Shown here: piece after piece, positions 1 to 10,690 of the stretch
How the letters are laid out: each line of letters opens with the position of its first letter
Numbering within the stretch: position 1 is the stretch's first letter
Source of the DNA: Nothophoma quercina
Taxonomy: Eukaryota; Ascomycota; Dothideomycetes; Pleosporales; Didymellaceae
DNA: 64,000 bases
Direction: 5' to 3'
NCBI GenBank assembly: GCA_021642125.1
Contig: JAKIXB010000001.1
Location: forward strand, 1,054,001-1,118,000
Program-made: the position numbers and the translations under genes
The notes under the pieces: model-generated
Databases searched by the model: none
Seen by the model: the letters and a program-made list of their open reading frames with translations, nothing else
Told to the model about the DNA's origin: nothing

Positions 1-3000
1 GCAGACCCGATTGCATGCGCCACAATGCGCATTATCCTTCATGAGGCTGACACATCCGCTGCCCGAGCAGAAGTCAGGTGTCGAAGAACTGGGTAGACAA
101 ATCTGAGTCAGAATCGTGTGTGTAGAAGAATTTGAGGAGGTGGGCTTGAAGACCGAGGTTGAGTGGACGGCCGGTGTGGGGGTGATGGTTGACAACCCTT
201 CTACGGTGGTTGACGGCCTGACGGCTATTGGTGCGATGCTCCTGCCAGAAGTTGGCGAGGCAATTAAAGTTGACAAAACGACGGATGAGGCTATAGTACT
301 AGATCTGTTTGGACGGATTGTACTCCGGTCAGAGGTCGGTTCAGAATTTGCGAAGAACGTTTCGTTATTGGATAACCACGAGGACCGTGACGACGCAGGG
401 GAAGAGCTCGAAGCCAACAGTGTTGCGATATGGTGGCTCAAAGATATCGAAAATGTCGGGGAAAATGATGACGATGCCTGTACTGCTCCGTTCAGGGCAT
501 GTGTCGAAAAACCCAAATACGCCATAGAGCTGCCTGGCGTAGAACCTGCTTCTGCGATAGTAGACCCAGCAGAGGTAGGCGTTGGATCTGCTGGCTGGGA
601 CGGTCCTGGTAGAGAGTTCTCTCCAGTAGGGCCGGAGGGCAATGCATTGGCGGCGACTATGGGTGATCCAACTCGAAGACTAACTTTAGTACCTGTGGTA
701 GATGCAGGGATGGTGCTGCTCAGTTTTGAGGGATCCAATGAGAGCATTGCCAGTGGGGATTCATTGGAAGTAGCACCAAGATGATCGATCACCTCAAAAG
801 ACATGTAAGTCAGATACGTTGGTAGTGCAGACGGTGGCGCCGATGTCGAGACAGACTGCGATGAAACGGGCTTCACTGTAACAACGGGCACGCCTTGCTT
901 GAGATTTTGTGGTACAGTGACCAATGCAGCGCTGGTCGTAGACATATCACTCGCTGAGCTTCGAAGTGCAGCAATCATGCCAGAAGATGCCACCGAAACA
1001 CTTTCTGGCGTAGTTGTTGTGATTGAATTTGTGCTTTTCATAGTAGATGGTTTGACATCCTGTTGAACACCAGAAGTGGTGATCGAGAGACGCTCCGGGG
1101 AAGACGCCATGGCTATCGACTTCGCGAATCCCGCATCATCCGTATTCATCGGTACAGAAGTGGAGGGTTGTTGTTCATCTGGGACAAGCACGGATGGAGC
1201 GTTGTCGATTGTTGCAATTGAGGTCGCACTTGCCGGGATCGAGGCAGTCAGGCGCTGACTTCCATCTTGAGGAAAGACCGATTCGATGAGACTACTCGAT
1301 CCCTGTGTCTTACTCAAATGCGCAACGGTGAATGAAGGCGACTTATCCAAGGTTACCGCGTTCGATGTTGTGATTGAAGAGGCTTCCGGATCTACAGCCA
1401 TCGTCTCAAAGACACTTGGGAAAGGCGAGTCAGACCAAGGGGTGTTCCAGGCCAGCCCAAGTGTTGGTGAAATCTTCGATCGTAGCGTACCAAGTAAGGT
1501 GGTCGACAGATCAGTCATACTCGCAAATTGCATGGTTGTTGTCGTGGTCGCTATGGGTCCAGAAGACGCAGCTGAATGAGTAACGTCTTGAGATACAGCG
1601 AAGACCCCTAGGCTTGAGGCTGAGGTCTGAGTACTTGAAGTTGTCACAGGTACGGGGATTCTTGACATACTGTCCGTCAAAAAAGGCATGCCCACGACGT
1701 TCGACTGGAGCGATGCGTCCTCCTGAGTTTCTACTAGTGGTTGTGGTAGCATCGTATGCGCAGATGGTAAGGTGGCGACTAGAGAAGGAGCTTGGCTACC
1801 GATGTCCAATATGTCTACCGTTGGACCAGCACCCAGCGCGTGGGTCGAAAGTAAATCTCCAGAAAATATTACTGTTGCAGATGCAGCATCCGGGGCAGAC
1901 GTGACGGACAACTTCTGAGAGAAGGCTGGAGTTGACGCGTCTGGCTGGAAAGATGACGGCTTTAGTGACGATTCAATCGACAGCGGCGGTAATGAAAGCG
2001 CTGTGGGAGCCAAATGTATTACTGTAAGTGATCCAAGTGTTGTTTGTTCGTCTGATAGGGTCAAATCGGTTTCCAATTTGTTGGTAGTCAATACGTTGAT
2101 CGACGAAAGTTTTGATAAAGCTGCTTCTGGAGATGCTGTAGCGTAGGAATTCGATCCTTGGTTCAGCATTCCTAAGGTCCCAGCATCTGTTGTAGCTACT
2201 GGTAGCTGCGTGGAAGTGGAGAGCATCTGACGTGAAGTCTGCTTGGTCGACGATGTTGGTGAGGCACCTGCCTGATCTCTACTGACAAAGTCTTGCAACC
2301 CTTCGCACCCATTCGGCTGGAATTCTTGGCCACTAGGATAGGTCTCGCTGATAACGTAATCGCACAGCAGAGTTGCACCAAAGATGGCGAGGAACTGAAG
2401 TGCAGGTTGAGGTAGTCGATCGTTGCCGTAGGTGGATGCAACGCAATCCCTGACAATCTCGTGGCTAAAGGTACCAGGAGGTGAACCATCAAAATGGTCT
2501 TGACATACTGATGATACTACATCAGTCACCAGGTTCTGAGCATAGGTTTCTCCATCTGCACCCTGTCTGCTGGCTTTTCGTGCGATGTCTGCTCTAAGGT
2601 CTTCCGCGAAAGCCTTGACGCTATCGGAGGTCTGCCTTGTGCGGACATCAGAGCGTCGACGAGGCTCAATGTGATGATGGTGGAGTGCCGATGCTTCTGC
2701 TCTGTGAACTAGGAGCACGAGAGAGAGGAGGAGAGCAAAGAGCAGAGTTGGTTTCGTGATAGAGCGTCGCTGCCCTCTGCCTTGAAAGACCAGAGGCCCC
2801 TGCGTCGCACCTGCTTGAGGAAGGCCCGTCGCGGTCGAAATCTGTCCTGCATGGTCACCTGCAGTAGAAAACATCTGGACACCTCGACACACATCATCTT
2901 GTCCTTCGTCATTCACCTTTGTGCCCTGCTTTGTGCCGTCGCTCGACACAGAAAATCGGGCACAACCTTCTACTAATATGTGTTGGTCTTGCGGGACCCA

Positions 3001-3297
3001 AATATCCGGCTTGTTGTCCATCACTGGGCTCCACGGATCAGGCTCGTTTTGACTGAACGTGAAGTTCGACTGGTATGCCGAGGCGCCCGGCTTGCATTTG
3101 ACGTCGTTCGAGCATATGAGCGTGTTCCTTCCGTCTTTGTGACATATAACATTCTGGAAGCTGGAGTCAAGGCTCAAGCAGGCTGGTCCTTGACAACTGT
3201 AAGAGAGCTCGTAGCCGTTACTTCCTGGACCACAATTGGCAAACGCTCCCTGGGCTTGTGTCGCGATGCCGTTCGAGTCCTTAGTGGCGAGGACCAT
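1..3297 (-). CDS. Ser/Thr-rich mucin-like membrane or surface protein, 3' end outside window
   Basis: One minus-strand frame stays open from above position 3297 to base 1, about 1,099 codons, with no stop at the left edge. Counting from the ATG at 3297, residues 1-140 hold many Cys. A hydrophobic stretch (TLLFALLLSLVLLV) lies near residues 184-200, then a globular part with a few Cys to about 340. Hundreds of Ser/Thr/Pro/Ala-rich residues follow, as in heavily O-glycosylated wall proteins. Just before the edge the frame enters a Cys-rich motif (FCSGSGCVSL, then CGACNRVC) that resembles Stig1-like repeats. The start is unresolved: 3297 and 2874 are both in-frame ATGs, and the later one would make the hydrophobic stretch an N-terminal anchor. 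An upstream exon is also possible, since splice-like signals occur at 3300-3420. I do not recognise the family. Confidence 0.65.
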   Translation of the reverse strand, partial: MVLATKDSNGIATQAQGAFANCGPGSNGYELSYSCQGPACLSLDSSFQNVICHKDGRNTLICSNDVKCKPGASAYQSNFTFSQNEPDPWSPVMDNKPDIWVPQDQHILVEGCARFSVSSDGTKQGTKVNDEGQDDVCRGVQMFSTAGDHAGQISTATGLPQAGATQGPLVFQGRGQRRSITKPTLLFALLLSLVLLVHRAEASALHHHHIEPRRRSDVRTRQTSDSVKAFAEDLRADIARKASRQGADGETYAQNLVTDVVSSVCQDHFDGSPPGTFSHEIVRDCVASTYGNDRLPQPALQFLAIFGATLLCDYVISETYPSGQEFQPNGCEGLQDFVSRDQAGASPTSSTKQTSRQMLSTSTQLPVATTDAGTLGMLNQGSNSYATASPEAALSKLSSINVLTTNKLETDLTLSDEQTTLGSLTVIHLAPTALSLPPLSIESSLKPSSFQPDASTPAFSQKLSVTSAPDAASATVIFSGDLLSTHALGAGPTVDILDIGSQAPSLVATLPSAHTMLPQPLVETQEDASLQSNVVGMPFLTDSMSRIPVPVTTSSTQTSASSLGVFAVSQDVTHSAASSGPIATTTTTMQFASMTDLSTTLLGTLRSKISPTLGLAWNTPWSDSPFPSVFETMAVDPEASSITTSNAVTLDKSPSFTVAHLSKTQGSSSLIESVFPQDGSQRLTASIPASATSIATIDNAPSVLVPDEQQPSTSVPMNTDDAGFAKSIAMASSPERLSITTSGVQQDVKPSTMKSTNSITTTTPESVSVASSGMIAALRSSASDMSTTSAALVTVPQNLKQGVPVVTVKPVSSQSVSTSAPPSALPTYLTYMSFEVIDHLGATSNESPLAMLSLDPSKLSSTIPASTTGTKVSLRVGSPIVAANALPSGPTGENSLPGPSQPADPTPTSAGSTIAEAGSTPGSSMAYLGFSTHALNGAVQASSSFSPTFSISLSHHIATLLASSSSPASSRSSWLSNNETFFANSEPTSDRSTIRPNRSSTIASSVVLSTLIASPTSGRSIAPIAVRPSTTVEGLSTITPTPAVHSTSVFKPTSSNSSTHTILTQICLPSSSTPDFCSGSGCVSLMKDNAHCGACNRVC

Positions 3298-4598
3298 GTC
3301 AGTATCTTCGTAGCTGCTTTGGTGGTGTGCGATGGATAAGGAGAGATACTGAGCTACACAGTCAATGCAAAAGGAAGAGAAGTGAAAAGGGGAGAGTGTC
3401 AGGTATGGCGCGGCGATCCGCCGCAATCGTGGCAATGAAGGCCTTGGAATCCATCGAACAGCGCCAGGATTTGAGACAGTAACGGGGTGCTGACGACAAA
3501 GGGAGACATGGTGGCTGAGAGGTCGGGGGCACCTGCCGGAGTGGATCTGCAAATTCAGGTTGAGCATCACAGATACAACTTCTACTGAGATTCGCTAAAT
3601 TCATCGCATACGTGAGCAGAATCAATGCGATTCTTTCGGTACGTCGCAATGTTGTATGAACTGGAGTCCTATGGAAGAGAAAGTCATCAACTGTCTGTTT
3701 TGCTCGGGTTGCCATCGTATTGGGCGATTGTCGCACTGGAAATATACTGTGTAACCCAGAGCAAGACCAAGGACACAACCGTACACTCAGGAGATCCAAG
3801 TTCTCGCCACAGCTAATGTAGCTCGTCTTGATCTAGGCTGGCTCGGTTTGAGCTGGCGTCTGTGACACTGTCGTCGCTTGTTGCATCCACAACTGAACGT
3901 AGTCCTGGCGCTTCTTAATGTGGCGCATGGCACGGGAAGCCACAAAACCCTTGGTGGGTCTCAATTATATATAGTGGGCTCTCGCTGGCTAATAGTGTGT
4001 GGCGAACATCCGCTTTGTACGACGTCTTTTTGATGATGGAGGTGAAGTAGTCGGCAATATTTCGAGTCTGTGGGTGAGGTGGAGAAGGTTGATGGATCTC
4101 AAGCTTGAGGCAGGTGCAAGCAAACCAGGTGGGCCGCGCTAACCACATTGACTTGCAAACGGGAGTTCTAAACAACTCTAAAGCGCAGAGTTGGGCGACA
4201 GGAGACGGCGACATCAACAGAATGATTCATCCAGTAGCAGGGTATGACAAGTCTTGATATTCGGGACTATTATGGTACAATCATGGTCGTGAACGCTATG
4301 ATAATAAGTGGCTCAGTTCCGCAAGCAAAGCCGCCGAAGCTAGATGAACAGAAAGCAAGAACGCCCGTCATAATAGGACCCTCAGATGTTCCTAAATGGC
4401 GCAAAGATTCACCAAGTGCTTAAATGCCCAGTGCAAACTGCATTCCCAAACGCCCACGTTTTAGTAAGAACCAGATGCTCTCAATTGCAAGTGCAAGAGA
4501 CTGGAATGTAGTGGTATCGGCGTCCTAGAACACCAATACGCCTCCCTAATGCTTATAGTAGAATGAATGTGCCGAACAGAATGCCTGCGAGGTAGAAA
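3298..4598. other. Intergenic, no gene recognised
   Basis: Only short open frames without recognisable motifs occur here. The right part is the 3' flank of CDH1, and the left part may hold the 5' end of the mucin-like gene. Confidence 0.5.
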
Positions 4599-6546
4599 CT
4601 ACCGAATGACGCCCCAGCTGTCCATGCTGCTAAGGCCTCCTGTACGCTCCTTTTTCTTAAAGGCGTTCCAGAATCGCAGCGTCTCGTCTCCAGCACCTGT
4701 CACAATGACCTGACCATCAGGACTCATTGCGAGGTACAGCACACGGTATGTATGCCCTGTCAGCGAGACCACCTGCTGCATACTTGGGTACTTCCAAACG
4801 ATGATCTGGTTCTGGCTGTAGCCATGTGTCGAGACGATCTCGTTGCTGTTCTTCGACCAAGCAAGGTTGCAGACCTGGCTGCCAGTATCGAGGCTCTGTA
4901 GTAAATTCGCAGGTGCTGACGCTGAAATCGGTACGTTGGCAGTGCTGGAGGCTGATGCGGCGGCCGAGGCTGCGGCTAGGGATGAAGCTGAGGGACCATT
5001 TGACGAAATCAACGTGTTCCAGAACTTGATAGTTCGGTCTGCTGTACCGCCGCCGCTAGCCAACAGACCACGTTGGTGAGGACTCCAGGCAATGGCCTTA
5101 ACAGCTGCCTGGTGCTCGCTAAACTTGAACGTTGGCTCAGCGTTCAACTTGTCCCAGACCATCAGCTTGTTGTCATTGCCCCCGGATGCGAGCTGTTGAT
5201 CTTCATGGTTCCACTTCAGTCCGCAAATCTCCTGCTTGTGACCTACAAGCTTTCGTAACCATTGGTCTGGTTGTCGCACGTCACGGTGGTAGATGATGCG
5301 ATCTCTTGAGCCGGAGGTAAGGATATGTTCGTTCCACGCAAGGGCGCCAACACGAGCTGTGTGACCCATCATTGTTCGCAGGCGGCGCTGGGTGTGCGCG
5401 TCCCAAATTTGCACATGACCTTTATTTGTGCCAATCGCGATATGTGAGCCACGCTGAATCCAGTTGACGCTCGTTACTGAATCGTCCTGCAGTTCGCAGA
5501 GCTTGGTCACGCGGCCGCTGCTCGAATTCCACATGTAAACACATGATCCAAGCCCGACACCGAGCGTGTTTTGACTGCCCCAATCGACCAGATTGAGATA
5601 GAAGTCATCTGCCAGATCCGGAGCGTCTAAGACTTTGTATGGGACCTTAGACACAGCTCGTGGCGCTCTTTGAGGACTAAGCAGCATCCGCTGACTGCTG
5701 TACTTGATCGGTGATAAGCTGTAGATATCTGCACGTGCATTGAGGTTCAGTACGCCATGCCGGCTTGAAGGTGTTCTTGAGGGTGTTGGTTGGCCAGAAT
5801 AGGAGAAGAGATTCTTGTGAGGTGTTGATGGGGTCGCACTTGGTGGTGGCAACGAACTCCCAGTCCTTGTTGGTGGTGTATTCGATCGTCCAGAGCGCAT
5901 GGTGCCGCTGTCTGTGGGCGACAGGCGCTGAGACAGAGCTTGGGGGACAGAATCTTCGAACATCTCCTGGCGTAGTACTGCTGAGTAGGTCCGGTTTGCT
6001 TCTTCGGCTACACACAAGTCAGTCATATCAATGATAGCAGCGCGCGTCAATGCTTACTCTTCTGGAAGTGCAGCTCATTGTGAGGTGTCCGTCTTGATTT
6101 TGAGGGCGTTGCTGGTGATCCATCGTCATGCAGAAGGTTGAAGCTTGCTTGTAGATCTTGGCCTGCGCGATTGGGGATGAACCTGGTTTCGACGTTAGTC
6201 GTTGTCATAGTCTATCTGTGACGTCTCCAAACACGCACCTGTCGCCCTGTATCCGCGGTCTCTTACGACTAGGGCTCGCTATCGGTGTCCTCTCTCGTGC
6301 TTTACCCGCCTGCTCAAAGTCCTTCAGTGCTTTTGATAACGCCGATGCGTCTACTGGCTCTGAGTTGCGGTTTATTGACTGATTGCGCTTATGTGAAGCA
6401 GTCGGTGGTGTCTTCGATTCAGGTGGTGAGATAAGCGTTGGCGTCGCAGCGCCGTCGTCGTGCGCCGTCTCTGTGGATTGCTGCACAGTTTCGTTCCGCG
6501 CTGCGTTGTTCGCTGCGCCGGAGCGCGATCGTGTGTGGTGCGCCAT
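4599..6546 (-). CDS. CDH1: APC/C activator Cdh1 (Fizzy-related), WD40 protein
   Basis: This is a substrate adaptor and activator of the anaphase-promoting complex, acting in late mitosis and G1. Exons are 6546-6239, 6182-6058 and 6007-4599, giving 613 residues with phases that agree. Joining exons 1 and 2 restores the C-box DRFIPNR at residues 102-108, which contacts the APC/C; without the splice it is missing. The N-terminal half is disordered with many SP/TP sites, as expected for a CDK-inhibited activator. Next come the motif SPIKYSSQRMLLSPQR and a WD40 propeller (GHTARVGALAWN, GHKQEICGLKWN, SGGNDNKLMVWD). The protein ends in the IR dipeptide (GVIR) that binds the TPR subunits. The C-box, IR tail and long N-terminus favour Cdh1 over a meiosis-specific paralogue, though I cannot exclude one. 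A Ser/Ala-rich insert of about 40 residues sits in one propeller loop near 4920-5020. Confidence 0.93.
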
Positions 6547-7405
6547 TTGGTGGGAGTGGTAAGCAAGCGAGGTGTTGGAGGGAGCGTCAAGGCAGGGCGA
6601 CAGATGCCTGGAGGTGCGCGATAAAGATAGTGGGGTCGCAGACGCCTGGTGAGAGTGCAGAAAGAACGGAGTATGAGGTGAATGCGACGGTGAACTCGAA
6701 TGACGGTGGTGATAGTGATGATAGGTGGACCCTCAAGGTGTTTGTCCCAACGCTTGCTGCGCAGCGGCAGGCGTCGATGCGCAAAGAGCCAAATAATGTC
6801 TTCAACCCTCAGCAAGAGGCGTGGCGCATCGCAGGGTCGTGAGTAGTGAACTGTTTGGCGGATGATCGCGATGGGCGGGGTGGCCGGGATGACTTGTTGT
6901 GAGGTCGGAGCTTTGGGATTCAGGCTGGCCGCAGCGCCCAGGGACCAGGGAGCAACGAGCCCTGAAATGATAATGAATGAGTGAGGAGGTAAGGAAACGC
7001 TGATAACAATTGTTCAACGCAGGGCACGCTCGAGCTGATGGACTCAGTAAATATCAAAGATATAGCTGCTGCATGCGTCCGAATGCAGTGCGCGTCGTTG
7101 TTGTTGTCGTCGCAGGCTGGCCTGTCCACGGTCGTACCTTCTTTGTTTGGTTTGTCGCTGTTTTGGTCGCTCCTTCCTACGCGTTGCCAGCCTTACAGCC
7201 AACCAATCCCGCCTCTAGCGCGTCGCTGCATCATCGTGTCCGTCTGCCACCCCACACCGCGGGGCCCGTCGATAGACACCCCGAGCCAATCCTTATGCTC
7301 ACCAAGCTTCAGCCGCTGCGAGCCACTCTACTACCACTGACGCCCACCACACGGACCTGCGTTCTGACATCTACTCCACTGTTACTGTCGTGTGCTCTTC
7401 GAACC
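6547..7405. promoter_or_regulatory. Shared upstream region between CDH1 and the aminopeptidase gene
   Basis: About 860 bases separate two divergent start codons. Short overlapping frames here have no motif. The segment just before 7406 is rich in C and T, as fungal leaders often are. The promoter role is inferred from position only. Confidence 0.45.
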
Positions 7406-9105
7406 ATGGCTGCCAAACCCTCCCTCCAAGCTGCGAGCGACTTTCTGTCGTTCGTGAACGCCTCCCCCACTCGTACGCCTTCCCTCGTGCATCTACAACA
7501 GAATATCATTGACCTCTGCACTAGCATTCCATGCTGTCAAGTCAGCTAAGGAACGTCTGGAGAAGGCTGGTTTCAAGCAGATCAAGGTATGTCTTGCACT
7601 ATCAATGACTTCAGTATCACTTTGGAGCTTGATGTGTTACACAGCATGCTATGAGTTGCATGTAGCTTGCTATTTGCCTTACCTTAGACTCTCTGCAATG
7701 AGCCTTGGAAGCTGATAACGCTAAGGAACGAGACTCGTGGGCTCCCACCATCCAGCCCGGAGGCAGGTACTACCTCACACGAAACGGCTCGTCAATTGTC
7801 GCGTTCGCCGTTGGCAAGCAATGGAAGGCTGGCAACCCCATTGGTATGATCGGCGCGCATACCGATTCACCATGCCTGCGCATCAAGCCCGTATCGAAAC
7901 GTCAGAGCGATGGCTTCCTCCAAGTTGCCTGCGAGACCTACGGCGGCGGTCTATGGCACACTTGGTTCGACCGTGACCTCAGCATCGCTGGAAGGGCGAT
8001 GGTACGAACAAAGGGCGGCAAGATCGAGCAACGCCTGGTGAAGGTCGAGCGCCCTATTCTGCGCATTCCCACCCTCGCGATCCACCTCGACCGTCAAGAG
8101 AACTTCCAGTTCAACAAGGAGACTCAGTTGTTTCCTATCGCTGGACTGGTACAGGCTGAGCTGAACAGGCAGGGCAAGACTGAGGAGAGCAAGGAAGATG
8201 ACAAGAAGGACGGTCCGTTCGAGCCACTCGCGACTCCATACCAAAGGCACCACTCCTACATTGTTGAGATCATCGCAGAGGAGGCAGGTGCAGACCCCGA
8301 TGATGTTTTAGACTTCGAGATTGTGCTTTACGATACTCAGAAGTCAGCGATCGGTGGGCTTAACAACGAGCTCATCTTCTCGCCACGCTTGGACAACCTG
8401 ATGATGTCGTACTGCAGTGTCGAAGGCCTGATCAAGAGCCTCGCGTCTTCGTCGAGCCTTGACAAGGACTCGACGATTCGTCTGATTGCTCTGTTTGATC
8501 ACGAGGAGATTGGCTCGCAAACCGCACAGGGCGCAGACTCCAACCTCTTACCAGCTGTTGTTCGCCGTCTGTCTGTCCTCCCTGGATCGTCGAGCAACTC
8601 AGACCAGTCCTATGACAAGATCGAAGCTGACACAGCCACTGCCTATGAGCAGACACTGTCCACCTCCTTCCTCATCTCAGCAGACATGGCTCACTCGGTG
8701 CACCCCAACTACCCGGCCAAGTATGAGGCGCAGCACAGGCCTGAGATGAACAAGGGAACCGTCATCAAGATCAACGCCAACGCTCGTTATGCCACAAACT
8801 CGCCAGGTATTGTCCTGCTGCAAGAGGCCGCTCGCCGCGCAAAACCAGCATCGTCTGGCATCAGCAAGGAAGGTGTACCGCTCCAGCTCTTCGTTGTCCG
8901 TAACGACTCGTCTTGCGGTAGCACAATTGGCCCTATGCTGTCAGCAGCTATGGGTGCGCGAACACTTGACCTGGGTAACCCTCAGCTCAGCATGCACAGC
9001 ATCCGCGAGACTGGCGGTGCACACGATGTCGAGCATGCTATCAACCTGTTTGACAGCTTCTTCGAGAACTTTGAGAAGCTCGAGAAGAGCATTGTGGTGG
9101 ATTGA
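7406..9105 (+). CDS. APE4: Aspartyl aminopeptidase, peptidase family M18
   Basis: This cytosolic zinc aminopeptidase removes N-terminal Asp or Glu from peptides; yeast Ape4 is also carried to the vacuole. Exons are 7406-7472, 7525-7586 and 7726-9105 (502 residues, normal for M18). Splicing gives the family N-terminus (NASPTPFHAV) and places ERDSWAPT directly after FKQIK. Visible motifs are GAHTDSP with zinc ligand His88, ETYGGGLWHTWFDRDL, DHEEIGS with the catalytic Glu pair, SADMAHSVHPNY, and DSSCGSTIGPM near the C-terminus. Intron 2 probably ends at the CTAAG just before 7726, with GCTGATAAC as branch site; a nearer in-frame TTG at 7705 would add seven residues that break the family match. 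The symbol is borrowed from yeast. Confidence 0.93.
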
Positions 9106-9333
9106 CTAGATGCCAAACTCTAAAGAATGATGTACATAGAAAAATGACACAAGCCGTTGAGCACCATGATGAGAATCGGAAACCCCTCGGCTTGCTCGGA
9201 ATTCGATGATGTTGATTCAGGGTCCAGCGCGAATTGCCCCACCAAGCCACCAAAAGTGTCATCGTTGAGCTGTGCCGCTTGATGTCAGCAACAAACTCCA
9301 GTTGTTCGGAACACGCAAGACCCACGAAGCAAG

Positions 9334-10466
9334 ATGGCGCCTCAATTCCTCTCCGGCGACAGCGCCGCGATTGACGAGTTCCTGTCCAGGTTCGATGTGA
9401 GTGAATGAAGTACCCCTCCAACCAGGATGCTGACCGTGAACGCGCAGGTCTTCCTCTTCGACTGCGATGGTATGCGCCCCAGCGAGACACCCACATACTC
9501 GTCCCCGAGAATGCAACGAGACTGATCATGAAGAAGGATAGGCGTCCTCTGGTCCGGCGATCACCTTTTCGAGAAAGTACCTGAGACCATTCAGATGCTT
9601 AGGAGCAAAGGTACAATGACTGTAGACTTGCTTGGGGGTTTCAACACTGACTAAGATGTAGGGAAGCAGCTTGTCTTTGTTACCAATAACAGCACAAAGT
9701 CGCGCGCAGACTACAAGAAGAAGTTCGATAAGCTGGGCATACCTGCTGAAGTGGTGAGTACCGGCAATTAAGTCGGTCGGACTGTCAGCTAAAGATGTGC
9801 CAGAACGAAGTCTTCGGATCTTCGTACAGCGCTGCCGTCTACATCAACCGCATCCTCAAACTACCTGCCCCTAAAAACAAGGTCTTCGTACTGGGAGAGT
9901 CTGGCGTAGAGCAGGAGCTGGAAGCTGAGGGTGTTCCATACATTGGTGGAACAGACCCGGCTTTCCGCCGCGATATTGAGCCTGAAGACTTCACGAACAT
10001 CGCCAACGGCAGCATGCTTGATCCGGACGTTGGCATCGTCCTGAGTGGCCTCGACTTCCACTCGAACTACCTAAAGACAGCGATTGCATTTCAATACCTG
10101 CAGCGCGGCGCAAAGTACCTGGCCACGAACATTGACAGCACTCTGCCAATGTCCCATACACTCTTTCCCGGAGCTGGCTCTTCAGGAGCTGGTCTTGCAA
10201 AGGCCATTGGGAGAGAGCCATTGTCTTTGGGTAAGCCAAGTCAGGCCATGATGGACGCTGTTGAGGGCAAGTTCCAGTTCGATCGCAGCAGGACTTGCAT
10301 GATCGGTGACAGGCTGAACACTGATATTCAGTTCGGTATCGATGGCAAGCTAGGTGGAACCCTTGCCGTCCTGACTGGTGTGAGCAAGAAGGAGGATTTC
10401 TTAGCTGAGGGCGCATCCACGGTACCTACCGCCTACGTCAACGCTCTTGGTGACTTGTTAGTATAG
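9334..10466 (+). CDS. PHO13: HAD-family 4-nitrophenylphosphatase / phosphoglycolate phosphatase (PHO13-type)
   Basis: This is a haloacid-dehalogenase phosphatase of the PHO13/PGP group, thought to clear side products such as 2-phosphoglycolate and related toxic metabolites in the cytosol. Five exons (9334-9396, 9448-9469, 9542-9610, 9662-9753, 9804-10466) give 302 residues. Motif I, FDCDGVLWSGD, has nucleophile Asp26 and Asp28. It is assembled from exons 1-3, and exon 2 is only 22 bases. Motif II is VFVTNNSTKSR, and motif IV is MIGDRLNTDIQFG. The C2-type cap between them is typical of this group. The gene is head-to-tail with the aminopeptidase gene, with 228 bases between them, but nothing suggests a shared function. 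Confidence 0.9.
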
Positions 10467-10690
10467 ACAAACATCTCCATACACACATAGACTCAACGAG
10501 GACCGGAAGTAGACACACTACGACGCGCTTGCATTGTCTCCACTGTGATATGTGCATCTTTGATAGGGATGTTGCGCGCGTGCGTCATATCCGGACTAGC
10601 GTCAAACGCGTTCACGCGACGCGCCTGCCACTTTAGTTGCATCCCACTTTGGCAGAGCAACATAATACATACCAACACTCACGAACGAAG

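Noticed and set aside
116..784. Open plus-strand frame of 222 codons, and others up to 1904
   Set aside because: They are antisense shadows of the minus-strand Ser/Thr-rich gene, whose biased codons leave the opposite strand open.
6372..6842. Overlapping frames on both strands upstream of CDH1
   Set aside because: Composition is that of random sequence, and they overlap the CDH1 first exon and promoter.
7010..7549. Plus-strand frame of 179 codons before the aminopeptidase
   Set aside because: Its last part is the aminopeptidase exon 1 read through an intron; the rest is leader sequence without motifs.
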